From Nostoc sp. CHAB 5824 (lineage in GTDB: Bacteria; Cyanobacteriota; Cyanobacteriia; Cyanobacteriales; Nostocaceae): DNA of 64,000 bases. Below the pieces are notes generated by a model, which searched no databases, was not told the origin of the DNA, and worked only from the letters and a program-made list of their open reading frames with translations. The translations under genes and the position numbers were made by a program. The stretch lies in contig NZ_JAIVFT010000010.1 in assembly GCF_020829665.1 (NCBI RefSeq), positions 1-64,000 on the forward strand, in the 5' to 3' direction. Shown here one piece after another: positions 42,596 through 50,998 of the stretch (positions are counted from its first letter, which is position 1; every line of letters starts with the position of its first letter).

Positions 42596-44068
42596 ATGCA
42601 ATATTTACCAATCATCTTCGTTCGTGGATATGCAGGTACACAAAAAGATGTTGAGCAAACGGTCGATGATCCGTTTTATGGATTCAATAGCGGTTCAAGC
42701 CATATTCGAGTGGATGAGAAGGAAAATCCGCAGAAGTTTTTTTTCGAGAGTCCATTGCTAAGGCTGATGACCGATCATGGTTATCAACCGATTGTTGATA
42801 ATCAGAATATAAGCAATCAGATTAAGAGATTATCTGGTCAACTTAATAAAACTATTTGGATCTACCGATTTTATGATATCTCTACACCCAGTTTTGGCTC
42901 TCAAACCGGAGTTCGACAGGAGATGGAGGAGATAGCGAAGGGTTTAAAAAACCTGATTCAGAATGTCAAGCAAACTACAGGTGCAAGCAAAGTTTATCTT
43001 GTCGCTCACTCGATGGGTGGCCTTGTTTGTCGCAGCTTGATTCAAAAAATTTATCCAGAGCAACGCCAGCAAGCTGCTGATCACATTGACAAATTCTTTA
43101 CCTACGCCACACCTCATGGTGGCATTTATTTTGAGGTTGGAGGTGGCTTACTTGAAGGACTAAGGGACAGGTTCCAATTGAATAATTCTGATGACTTTGG
43201 TCCTCAGCGGATGTACCAATATTTAACACCTTATGTCAAGCCAACCGAGAAATTACCCGATAACTTTAAACTAGAAAAATTACAAAGCCTAGAGAATTCA
43301 CTTTCACCAAACCGCGTTTTTTCTCTGATTGGCACTAATCCACATGATTATGAAGAAGCTTTTGGTCTTTCACGCAACGCTGTGGGGGTGAAAAGTGATG
43401 GTCTAGTTCAAATCGATAAAGCCTACATCATAGGATCTCATCGTGCCTATATTCATCGCTCTCATGGTGGGCGTTATGGCATATTGAACTCGGAAGAAGG
43501 TTATCAAAACCTGCAACGCTTTCTGTTTGGTGATATCCAGGTGAAACTGTCTCTGAGCAATGTCCAGTTAAAAGACCTGGACAAGAAATTTTATCAACTG
43601 GAAACTAGGGTTGCTTTGCGTGGTCTTCCTATTCCTATATATGAGCAAGCGATCGCTCATTATTGTCCAATCACACAAGAGTTAACAAGAACAGATAAAC
43701 CCGTTCCCCTGTTTACAGCCTTTTTAATACCAAGAAATTCAGCCAGTGATAATAATGTTTGTAGATATGCGCTGCGTTTAGCACTGCATTCCTTCACAAA
43801 ACAACAGACGGATTGGTTGCGTGACAGTCATCTCGACCAAGTCCCCCTGTGGTCTGACTATCTAATTACTGATGTTGCCGCAACAGATGGCACATACGAG
43901 GGAAAGTACAGTTGGAATTCTGATGAAAAAGAGCCAGTAACTAATTTAAACCCGAATCCAGAATCTAGTTCAGGTGTATATGTTGCGTATGTTTCTCTAC
44001 CGGAACGTGGGCAAAAAGTCTTAGGAACAAATGCGGCAGTTCGCTTGGAAATTTCCCGATGGCAATAA
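42596..44068 (+). CDS. Lipase-like alpha/beta hydrolase
   Basis: A 490-residue protein. The N-terminal YLPIIFVRGYAGTQKDVE is the oxyanion strand, VYLVAHSMGGLVCRSLI (Ser near residue 139) the nucleophile elbow of PGAP1/DUF676-type lipases, and YIIGSHRAYIHRSHGGRYG may carry the His. The C-terminal 170 residues form a beta-rich domain of unknown type. No signal peptide. It lies 415 bp after the di-heme cytochrome on the same strand and may belong to the same lipid-related region, but cotranscription is not shown. ATG 42596 follows a GCGAGG. Confidence 0.78.
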   Translation: MQYLPIIFVRGYAGTQKDVEQTVDDPFYGFNSGSSHIRVDEKENPQKFFFESPLLRLMTDHGYQPIVDNQNISNQIKRLSGQLNKTIWIYRFYDISTPSFGSQTGVRQEMEEIAKGLKNLIQNVKQTTGASKVYLVAHSMGGLVCRSLIQKIYPEQRQQAADHIDKFFTYATPHGGIYFEVGGGLLEGLRDRFQLNNSDDFGPQRMYQYLTPYVKPTEKLPDNFKLEKLQSLENSLSPNRVFSLIGTNPHDYEEAFGLSRNAVGVKSDGLVQIDKAYIIGSHRAYIHRSHGGRYGILNSEEGYQNLQRFLFGDIQVKLSLSNVQLKDLDKKFYQLETRVALRGLPIPIYEQAIAHYCPITQELTRTDKPVPLFTAFLIPRNSASDNNVCRYALRLALHSFTKQQTDWLRDSHLDQVPLWSDYLITDVAATDGTYEGKYSWNSDEKEPVTNLNPNPESSSGVYVAYVSLPERGQKVLGTNAAVRLEISRWQ

Positions 44069-44164
44069 GAGACTTCCAAAAAATAAATTATCCAGTAGGG
44101 TGTCTTAGGCTTAACGCCGTAACACACCGCCTACGTTCTATTTGTTACTATGCTGCTGTACTAG

Positions 44165-44323
44165 GTGGGGACAGCTTTTAAGGACATACCTTATCTATGG
44201 ACTTTAGGAACGGCTGGGATGGCGATCGCTAATGCGTCTATTGCAACTCTACTTGGGGCGCGATCGCTAGCAGGTAACTCTCCTTTGAGCAATCTTTATG
44301 AATCTCTATTTTTCTTAACTTAG
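44165..44323 (+). pseudogene. Fragment of a ccsB-like cytochrome c biogenesis gene
   Basis: One frame, open from after a TAG at 44162 to TAG 44321-44323, reads DIPYLWTLGTAGMAIANASI, ATLLGARSLAG and NSPLSNLYESLFFLT. The last part is the hallmark FPLSNLYESLMFL motif of system II cytochrome c biogenesis protein CcsB/CcsA. Only about 50 residues remain, with no start codon context. This is a relic of a ccsB-like gene next to a cluster of c-type cytochromes. Confidence 0.65.
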
Positions 44324-44495
44324 GGTATTATAACCATCTATTCTAGAGTTGGTTTTTATGACCTTGCAGTATAGAAATAGTGCTGTAAATTTTAATATTT
44401 GTTTAGCCAAATATTACTTATGGCTGTGTAGTGATTAAAGAGCGTTAAGTTACTAGTGATTCATTAGTTTTTAAGCAGTTAAGAAAGGTAAAATT

Positions 44496-45287
44496 ATGCA
44501 GAGTAATCGCAAACAAACGGCTCTTATTACTGGTGCGTCTGGCGGCATCGGTTATGAATTCGCTAAGTTATTTGCTCAGGATGGTTACAATCTTGTGTTG
44601 GTAGCTAGAAGCGTGGAAAAGCTGAATAAAATCGCCGATGAATTTAAAAATAAATTTGGCATTAATGTCAAGGTTATTACCAAAGATTTATCTAATCCAT
44701 CAGCCCCAGAAGAAATTTTTACAGAGCTAGAACAAGCATCCGTCAGAGTTGATGTACTGGTTAACAATGCTGGGTTTGCTACCTACGGATTATTTCACGA
44801 AATTGACCTGAATGCTGAACTGCAATTGTTACAGGTTAATATTGTATGTCTAACACATTTAACCAAGTTATTCCTCAAGGGTATGGTTAAGCGGGGGTCT
44901 GGAAAAATATTAAACGTAGCTTCGACTGCTTCTTTTCAACCAGGGCCGCTGATGGCAGTGTACTACGCTAGTAAAGCCTATGTCTTATCATTTACAGAAG
45001 CGATCGCTAATGAATTAGAAGGTACAGGTGTCTCTGTGACGGCGCTTTGTCCAGGGCCTACAGAATCTGGTTTTCAAGAAAGAGCCGCGATGGAAGACTC
45101 AAAGCTGGTAAGCGGTCAAAAGATTATGACTGCGGAAACAGTAGCCCAGATCGGCTATCGTGGTCTATTAGAAAACAAAACTGTTGTCGTTCCTGGGATT
45201 AAAAATAAGCTCCTCGCTGAATCCGTAAGATTTACTCCCAGAAAACTAGTAACTAAACTAGTTAGAAATATGCAGGAAAGCAAATAA
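44496..45287 (+). CDS. Short-chain dehydrogenase/reductase
   Basis: A 263-residue classical SDR. The cofactor motif TGASGGIGYEFAKLF is at residues 12-26, NNAGFATYG near 90, the catalytic Ser in NVASTASFQ near 142 and YYASKAYVLSF (Tyr, Lys) near 155-165, followed by LCPGPTESGF. It uses NAD(P)H to reduce or oxidise a carbonyl/alcohol; substrate unknown. AAAGG precedes ATG 44496. A hairpin at 45328-45358 lies after the stop. Its position after the lipase-like gene fits lipid metabolism only loosely. Confidence 0.92.
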   Translation: MQSNRKQTALITGASGGIGYEFAKLFAQDGYNLVLVARSVEKLNKIADEFKNKFGINVKVITKDLSNPSAPEEIFTELEQASVRVDVLVNNAGFATYGLFHEIDLNAELQLLQVNIVCLTHLTKLFLKGMVKRGSGKILNVASTASFQPGPLMAVYYASKAYVLSFTEAIANELEGTGVSVTALCPGPTESGFQERAAMEDSKLVSGQKIMTAETVAQIGYRGLLENKTVVVPGIKNKLLAESVRFTPRKLVTKLVRNMQESK

Positions 45288-45327
45288 GTTGTAACATAGC
45301 AATCCTAGATCAAAGGCGCAGAAACAA

Positions 45328-45358
45328 GATCCCCGACTTCTTTAAGAAGTCGGGGATC
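45328..45358. terminator. Perfect 31-bp hairpin repeat between convergent genes (copy 2)
   Basis: GATCCCCGACTTCTT-A-AAGAAGTCGGGGATC-type palindrome between the SDR gene and radC. The same element in imperfect form is at 5836-5866. It may work as a bidirectional terminator; there is no T-run. Confidence 0.6.
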
Positions 45359-45383
45359 TGCGGGTTGCAATTCTCACGAGTCT

Positions 45384-45443
45384 TTAATTACGAATTACGT
45401 AGTTTGCTTCTCGCCGGAGGCGAGTATTACGAATTACGAATTA
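45384..45443. repeat. Dispersed hairpin repeat at a 3' gene end, copy 2
   Basis: A near-identical copy of 205-265 with the CTCGCC-GGA-GGCGAG hairpin. As in copy 1, its right end lies against the stop codon of a leftward gene, here radC. Confidence 0.8.
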
Positions 45444-45445
45444 TT

Positions 45446-46177
45446 TTAATCTCCCTGCGGATGCTCATCCCACAAGGTTGTCAGTTCCCGTAAACTCTGA
45501 TGATTGCCATTACCCAAAATCAGATGATCTAGTACCGGAATGCCCAAAAGCTGCGCCCCTACTAATAACTGACGCGTCAATTCTATATCTTCTTGGCTGG
45601 GTTCAAGGTTCCCAGAAGGATGGTTGTGGGCAACTATTACCCGCGTTGCGCCTTGACGAATAACTTCTCGAAAAATATCACGGGGAGAAGCTAAGGTTTC
45701 GGTTGCTGTGCCAATGGTAATTACTTGCGTACCTAATAAGCGATTCTTAACATCTAATAGCACCACTGCAAAACGTTCTTGTATCTGCCACATCAAATCT
45801 TGACTAAGGGTAGCAGCAGCAGCAAGTGGGCTATCAATTAATGTGCCATCATTCGGACGAGATTGAAAAGCGCGTTTGCCCAATTCAATTGCTGCTAAGA
45901 TACTTGTCGCCTTCGCCGGCCCAACACCAGAAATTTGCATCAATTCAGCGGGGCTAACTTCTCGCAGAACTGCCAAAGGATCGCGTTGGTGTTTGCCTAA
46001 TTCGCTCAAAATATATTGTCCCAAACCCACAGCAGAGAGTTTTCCGGGCCCTTGACCGGTGCCTAGAAGAATTGCGATTAACTCCGCTGTGGCTAAAATT
46101 TTGGCTCCATGCGTCATTAGCCGTTCACGCGGACGCTCATTTGTAGGAAGGTCGGCAATTCTGAGGCAATAGGTCAT
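45446..46177 (-). CDS. radC: RadC-family JAB/MPN protein
   Basis: A 243-residue protein. The N-terminal UPF0758 region has RPRERLMTHGAKILATAELIAILLGTG and a helix-hairpin-helix (LMQISGVGPAKATSILAAIELGKR). The C-terminal JAB domain has RFAVVLLDVKNRLLGTQ, then IVAHNHPSGNLEPSQEDIELT near residue 182 (H-x-H-P-S-G...D zinc motif). Named after a supposed DNA repair role that is not supported in E. coli; the JAB fold suggests a metallohydrolase. Start ATG 46177. The promoter-bearing repeat copy B begins 35 bp upstream. Confidence 0.92.
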   Translation of the reverse strand: MTYCLRIADLPTNERPRERLMTHGAKILATAELIAILLGTGQGPGKLSAVGLGQYILSELGKHQRDPLAVLREVSPAELMQISGVGPAKATSILAAIELGKRAFQSRPNDGTLIDSPLAAAATLSQDLMWQIQERFAVVLLDVKNRLLGTQVITIGTATETLASPRDIFREVIRQGATRVIVAHNHPSGNLEPSQEDIELTRQLLVGAQLLGIPVLDHLILGNGNHQSLRELTTLWDEHPQGD

Positions 46178-46211
46178 AGGAAAGTAAGAGAATAGCCACT
46201 AAAGATGTAAC

Positions 46212-46332
46212 TAAGCTGATGCGCGTCTAAAGTATATAAATACTCTATTGGGTCGTTAACTGTTGACTGTTGACGGGTTTTCAGTCATCAGTCATCAAGT
46301 AAATGTACAATATTATTTGCGTAACAGCTTAT
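46212..46332 (+). repeat. Dispersed ~125-bp promoter-bearing element, copy B
   Basis: Runs TAAGCTGATGCGCGTCTAAA, then the TATA region, GTCGTTAACTGTTGACTGTT and GTCATCAGTCATCA heptamers, and ends GCGTAACAGCTTAT. It matches copies A (30006-30134, inverted) and C (50584-50710). The CTGATGCGCG end faces radC. Confidence 0.9.
46231..46259 (-). promoter_or_regulatory. Promoter-like motif in repeat copy B
   Basis: On the minus strand, TTAACG (46254-46259) and TATACT (46231-46236) with 17-bp spacing, directed at radC, whose start is at 46177. Confidence 0.5.
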
Positions 46333-46467
46333 CTTTATTTATCCCTTGTTTGCTCTCAAAATCATCTTTATTTGAGAAAATGTTTAACCTTGGTAAGTTT
46401 GTATGGGTAATTTTATTTGCAACTTTCAAAGGGAACACTAAAAATAATATGATTTAGAGTAATCGCT

Positions 46468-47043
46468 ATGTTCGATGATTTATTCAACAATCTCAAAGGT
46501 TTTTTTGTCTCTAAAGCTCAGGAAGCCTTTAAGGAACTGGAAAAACTCGTTGCTGTTCCCGAACCCGCAGAGCCATTTGTCCTGATTCGTCGATTCACAC
46601 CTGCCGATTCCACAGTGACAAGGGGAGGCATTACAATTGTCGGAGAAAGTTGGCGAATTGAAGCATACGACGATAATACTCAGCGCTTTCTAACTACTAG
46701 TACAGATCCTTTGCGAAATGTCATCTTGTTTGAAGTTGCAGAACCCGATGTTCAAGAGTGTGTTTTTGCTTGTCAATTTTACGCGAAAGCGCTAGACACA
46801 GAAAAACCAATTAATGTGAGTTTAGGTTTATCTAGACCAGGACAATGGGGCGGAAAAACCACAACTTCATGGGCTACAGGAGTTTCACCAACCGTAGATT
46901 TTAAGCGTTACGAAGCGCGTGCCCATTTTAAAAAAGAAGCAGATGCTGCCAAAGTTCAAATTAGTGTGCAATTTGAGAGTAGTGGCATTCTTCAAATTAG
47001 AGATATTGAATTGCTGCAAGCTCCTGTCAAGTCACAATCCTGA
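46468..47043 (+). CDS. Hypothetical soluble protein, beta-rich
   Basis: A 191-residue protein. The first 30 residues are a helix (FNNLKGFFVSKAQEAFKELEKLV), followed by a beta-rich domain (TRGGITIVGESWRIEAYDDN, NVILFEVAEPDVQECVFACQ, FKRYEARAHFKKEADAAKVQ, GILQIRDIELLQAP). This looks like a jelly-roll or carbohydrate-binding-like fold, but no family can be named. No signal peptide. A strong 12-bp hairpin lies after the stop. Conserved-looking; function unknown. Confidence 0.75.
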   Translation: MFDDLFNNLKGFFVSKAQEAFKELEKLVAVPEPAEPFVLIRRFTPADSTVTRGGITIVGESWRIEAYDDNTQRFLTTSTDPLRNVILFEVAEPDVQECVFACQFYAKALDTEKPINVSLGLSRPGQWGGKTTTSWATGVSPTVDFKRYEARAHFKKEADAAKVQISVQFESSGILQIRDIELLQAPVKSQS

Positions 47044-47066
47044 GATGCATTAGACATAGATGATTG

Positions 47067-47093
47067 TAGAGACGTAGCAGTGCTACGTCTCTA
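47067..47093. terminator. Strong hairpin between convergent genes
   Basis: TAGAGACGTAGC-AGT-GCTACGTCTCTA, a perfect 12-bp stem, sits between the unknown gene and the phosphoribulokinase gene, which converge. It is likely a bidirectional terminator or a dispersed repeat; no T-run. Confidence 0.6.
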
Positions 47094-47133
47094 GAAGGGT
47101 TCTGGATAACGCATATTTAATTTCACCTGATGT

Positions 47134-48072
47134 CTATTGATGAATTTGCGTTGCTTTGAGCATGTGGTAGGTAATGATTAGCTGAGTTAGGGCTAGAGGA
47201 TAACTCTGCAATGTCTCTCCAGTTGTACCAGCAATTTTACCCAGTTCTGGATTACTTTCGCGATCGCAAATACTTCGTAAATGGGGCATATCAGAACAAA
47301 TAATATGCTCTAGCTTATTCACCTGTTCTAAGGTTGCATGGCCATCAACTTCTAAGACATCTACGGGCTTACTCATATCCCTGTCTAGCCCCAGGCGGAT
47401 CGCTGAGTCAGAATTACCATAGCTAGAGTTGATAATCTGGGTAAAATCTGGATGGGGAATTGTCGGACGTAGTACCAAACGCACATTTAAATGTCCATTG
47501 GTTTCATCAGCTTCCTCAGTGGGTGGGTAAAAACTAATAACTATATCAGACCATTGCCGCTGCGGACGGATGAATTGTGCTGAGTCTGGTTCGCGCTTGT
47601 CTAATTCGGCTAGCACCTGTTCGGCAGTGTAGCCGCGCTTTTGCGTGTCTCGCCTGACTTTCCACTTAGCGCGGATTGTTTCCGGGGGTGCAAGGTAAAC
47701 TTTAACATCGTAAGAGTCACGAGCGGCACGAGTAGAATAACCGAGTAATCCCTCAATAATCACGAATTTATTGGGCTTGATATACTGCGGTGGCTCAAAT
47801 GTGCCGGTTTTATGGCTGTAAACTGGTTTAAGAATTGGCTGTCCTGTGCGTAGCAACGACAGATGTTGCTGCATAATATCTAAGTGGTTGCAGTCCGGGT
47901 GGAGGGCAGTGATGCCAATCTCTGCACGTTGTTGGCGATCGTAACGGTGATAATCATCTGTGCAAATGAGCGTAACATTTTCTGGGCCGAGTACCTGAGC
48001 GATTCCTCGCGTTAGTGTTGTTTTCCCAGCAGCGCTGTCGCCTACAATACCAAGAATTATTGGACGGCTCAT
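47134..48072 (-). CDS. Phosphoribulokinase / uridine kinase-type P-loop kinase
   Basis: A 312-residue kinase. The P-loop GDSAAGKTT is at residues 11-19, CTDDYHRYDRQQRAEIGITA follows (as in PRK), then KPVYSHKTGTFEPP, IIEGLLGY (Walker B type) and VYLAPPETIRAKWKVRRD. The pattern matches PRK, which phosphorylates ribulose 5-phosphate in the Calvin cycle, but cyanobacteria often carry a second, divergent PRK-like protein, and the regulatory Cys pair of the plant-type enzyme is not evident. The start is ATG 48072 or 48075, next to a GGGAGG that is very close; a TTG at 48120 would add 16 residues. Confidence 0.82.
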   Translation of the reverse strand: MSRPIILGIVGDSAAGKTTLTRGIAQVLGPENVTLICTDDYHRYDRQQRAEIGITALHPDCNHLDIMQQHLSLLRTGQPILKPVYSHKTGTFEPPQYIKPNKFVIIEGLLGYSTRAARDSYDVKVYLAPPETIRAKWKVRRDTQKRGYTAEQVLAELDKREPDSAQFIRPQRQWSDIVISFYPPTEEADETNGHLNVRLVLRPTIPHPDFTQIINSSYGNSDSAIRLGLDRDMSKPVDVLEVDGHATLEQVNKLEHIICSDMPHLRSICDRESNPELGKIAGTTGETLQSYPLALTQLIITYHMLKATQIHQ

Positions 48073-48223
48073 CATACCTCCCAGAATAAAAGCAAGTTTA
48101 GTAATAAAATTTCCCCACAATAGTTTTTATTCTAGAAGGGTTTAAGCAAGTAACTCAAGTAAAGGGTTGGTATGCAATATCTCTACATATACAATGTCTG
48201 TGTGCTGGTTTATTGCATAATAA

Positions 48224-48424
48224 TAGGACTTATGGATTGACAGGAAATATTAAATATAAGTTACAGGTTTCAGGCGTTCAAAGGCGATCTTTCAACAATT
48301 TTTTAGCGATGCCTAGTTTGGGCTACGCCTACACTATTTATCCGGAAGTTAATCCCCAAAAGCCTGAAATGACAGAATTTCCTTCACGCAGATGATGGGA
48401 AATTTATACAGTGCGTAAGTCCTA
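48224..48424. mobile_element. Possible MITE, ~200 bp
   Basis: The 9-bp inverted termini TAGGACTTA (48224-48232) and TAAGTCCTA (48416-48424) bound a segment with no real gene. TAGGACTTACGCA-type ends are frequent on small elements in Nostoc-like genomes (from recall). The left end is degenerate after nine bases, so it may be an old copy. Confidence 0.4.
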
Positions 48425-48560
48425 ATTTAGTAGCTCTGTACCCCTGATTGCTGGGAAATTCCAGAATCTTTCTCCCCCTGCCCCCTGCTCCCCTGCCTCT
48501 TTGGTCAGGTTAAAGTACCAAACCTGACCTTACATTATTTTTCACTGAGTGGCATCGAGA

Positions 48561-50552
48561 TTAAACTAGAGCGTACACTTTAGCTTCCCACGGGAAGATG
48601 CCTTCTCTGCCTACCCATTCTGATGGAACTATCCGCTCTTGAGTAATTTCCTTCCACTGCTTGCCATCTGGGGTTGCAGGCCAATTTGGGACTCTGTACT
48701 CAGAACCAACAGGAGTGCCGTAGTCAGAGAAATTCGCCACTACAACTACTAATTGATCGGCTTTATTACCACGCTGCCAAACTAGAACTCGTTTACCATC
48801 ATTAAAGTCAACGTGAAGAAATTGAGTATCATTTACAGCTAAGGCAGCAGAAGTTTTACGCAAGCGAACCAACCTCGCAACGTATTGGAAAATACGTTGC
48901 CGCCAATCATCTTTCACCCGGCTGTAATTAACTGGGTCAATCTGCTTATGATCATCTGTTGGGGGTAAATCCTGCTGATCAGCAAATTCGTCTCCGGCAA
49001 GGATCATGGGAATTCCTACAGCGGTAAACAAGGAGACAAATGCCAACTTAATGCGCGGTTCAGTATGAGCAATTCCATTACTAACAAGGTAGCTGAAAAA
49101 ACGCTCGTTACCATAACCGCCAACGTCATGAGAAGTTATATAGTTTACCGCCTGAGAACCATCTGTAAAGCCTAAGTTTCGGCAATCAATTAGTTTGCGG
49201 ATACTCCATTCAAAGCTGGGTTCATCCCAGGCATTCTTACCTAAAATCACCTGTCGGATGATTTGCTTAAACTTTTCATTCCAAAGTCCATCCAGACGAT
49301 TTTGTTGGATGAGAGATAGGGGTACACTCAACTCTTCGCCAACTACGAGAAAGCGATCGCCGGTTCCACCTCTTTTATCCCAAAGGGTGCGGGCAAAATC
49401 CTTAAATTCCTGCAAAAAGTCATAGTTGGCAACATTGTTGACGCTATCTAACCGCAGACCATCAACTCGATAGTATTCCAACCAGTGGGCAATATGGGCT
49501 TTTAAGTATTCACGGGCTGGGACAAGCCATGACTTTTGTCCAGTAATAGGGTTATAGCCCTCTACCCAATAGTTGTACTTAAATAAATCCCCACCAAAGC
49601 CATCTCTTGAACCTTGTTCTGGATCATCACTGGCCCATTTGATATAAAATTCCAAAAAATTAACGTTATGGTAAGGATTATTCCGCGAGAATGCCATCAC
49701 TACATCCACAAAAAAGCGCAACCCTTGCTGATGGCAGACTTTGATCAGATTAGCTAAATCAGTCGAAGCAGTAGGTGCTGACTGGCTATCTGGGCGTCCT
49801 AAGTCAAAATCTGCTGCAAAATAATTTGCTGTACCATAGCCCCAATTGAGATTATCATCACTATCTTCTGGTGGCAGAAGTTCTAGGGCGTTGATTCCCA
49901 GTTCCACAAGATGAGCGCGGTTATTCAAGGCGCTGACTATGGGAAAAGTAGGAGCGATCGCTTCTGGGATCAACAGTGCCAGTACGTCACGAAATGTGCC
50001 GGTTCCTTCTTCAATCAATCCATTTGAGTTAATCTTTGTCCAACGGGTTGGTAATTCGTAAATCACCAGTTGATTATTGGTTGGCAGCGTCTCTAAAGGA
50101 GCATCGCCTTCCCAATTTACAGTTTGCCCTTGAGGATCGCAGGGAATCAGCATCCCATTCTGATAAAGCACGACACTTGCCGGATCGAAGCTACTAACGC
50201 CTCCCGATTCTGATGGCGTTGGTGCAAGTAAGCGTCGATCCACAGTCGTTGCTGTTGGATCTGTACAGTAGAGAATCTGGTTAGCATTAGCAGAGCCGTA
50301 GGGGTCTGAGTTGCGGACTTTAAACCAGTAAAAGTAGACCTGTCCTTCAGTCAGACCAGATTCTTGAGCCGAAACTTCCCACAATTCTGGAAATTCTCTT
50401 GATTGATGAAGCGGAATTTCTCGGAATTGAGCTAATCTGTCTGGGCTTTCGGGAGTAGTGTTGCCAATGTAGAGGGTGGGAGCTAGTTCTGAAGCACCGG
50501 GACGCCACAAGACAAAATGAGTTTTTTTGCGGCTCAATAGATCGATAGGCAT
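48561..50552 (-). CDS. GH13 alpha-amylase-family glycoside hydrolase
   Basis: A 663-residue enzyme. Residues 1-170 form an N-terminal beta domain (THFVLWRPGASELAPTLYIG). The TIM barrel follows, with HLVELGINALELLPPED, FFVDVVMAFSRNN, YRVDGLRLDSVNNV (nucleophile Asp near 369), VVGEEL (acid Glu near 402) and ITSHDVGG (Asp near 473); all three catalytic acids are present. The C-terminal domain is beta-rich. It acts on alpha-glucans, as an amylase, debranching or trehalose-related enzyme; the subfamily cannot be fixed by eye. No signal peptide. AGAGG precedes ATG 50552. Repeat copy C with its promoter motif lies about 32 bp upstream. Confidence 0.88.
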   Translation of the reverse strand: MPIDLLSRKKTHFVLWRPGASELAPTLYIGNTTPESPDRLAQFREIPLHQSREFPELWEVSAQESGLTEGQVYFYWFKVRNSDPYGSANANQILYCTDPTATTVDRRLLAPTPSESGGVSSFDPASVVLYQNGMLIPCDPQGQTVNWEGDAPLETLPTNNQLVIYELPTRWTKINSNGLIEEGTGTFRDVLALLIPEAIAPTFPIVSALNNRAHLVELGINALELLPPEDSDDNLNWGYGTANYFAADFDLGRPDSQSAPTASTDLANLIKVCHQQGLRFFVDVVMAFSRNNPYHNVNFLEFYIKWASDDPEQGSRDGFGGDLFKYNYWVEGYNPITGQKSWLVPAREYLKAHIAHWLEYYRVDGLRLDSVNNVANYDFLQEFKDFARTLWDKRGGTGDRFLVVGEELSVPLSLIQQNRLDGLWNEKFKQIIRQVILGKNAWDEPSFEWSIRKLIDCRNLGFTDGSQAVNYITSHDVGGYGNERFFSYLVSNGIAHTEPRIKLAFVSLFTAVGIPMILAGDEFADQQDLPPTDDHKQIDPVNYSRVKDDWRQRIFQYVARLVRLRKTSAALAVNDTQFLHVDFNDGKRVLVWQRGNKADQLVVVVANFSDYGTPVGSEYRVPNWPATPDGKQWKEITQERIVPSEWVGREGIFPWEAKVYALV

Positions 50553-50583
50553 TACAAAAACCTCTGGATGATCAAAGTTAAGT

Positions 50584-50710
50584 TAAGCTGATGCGCGTCT
50601 AAAGTATATAAACACTCTATTGGGTCGTTAACTGTTGACTGTTGACTGTTGATGGGTTTTCAGTCATCAGTCATCAGGTAAATGTACAAATTAAATACGT
50701 AACAGCTTAT
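50584..50710 (+). repeat. Dispersed ~125-bp promoter-bearing element, copy C
   Basis: Nearly identical to copy B over its whole length, with one extra GTTGACT heptamer. It starts TAAGCTGATGCGCG and ends CGTAACAGCTTAT. The CTGATGCGCG end faces the GH13 gene. Confidence 0.92.
50603..50631 (-). promoter_or_regulatory. Promoter-like motif in repeat copy C
   Basis: On the minus strand, TTAACG (50626-50631) and TATACT (50603-50608) with 17-bp spacing, directed at the GH13 gene whose ATG is at 50552. Confidence 0.5.
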
Positions 50711-50998
50711 CAAGTTCTTACACAACAGCCGAGTGTTATTCCAGACGATAGTTTGAATTTGTTTAAAGTGTCAATATTAGGCAGTGGATTGAGTATTTTA
50801 CTGATAAATTTAGTAAGTTAACTATATATATCAAGTCTGGATATTTCCTGCTATTGGCTTTCATCGCCGACTTAAAAGATATTCAATTCTCAAAACTTTA
50901 TTGGGTTTTGAAAATTGCATTTCGAGGTTTTCTGCATACTTCTGATCAAACCAGAGAATTGGTGTGTGGGGTTTAGGCAAAAGAGGAACGCACATTTT

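Noticed and set aside
48213..48395. 60-codon frame inside the MITE-like segment
   Set aside because: Lies almost wholly within the candidate element and has no conserved features.
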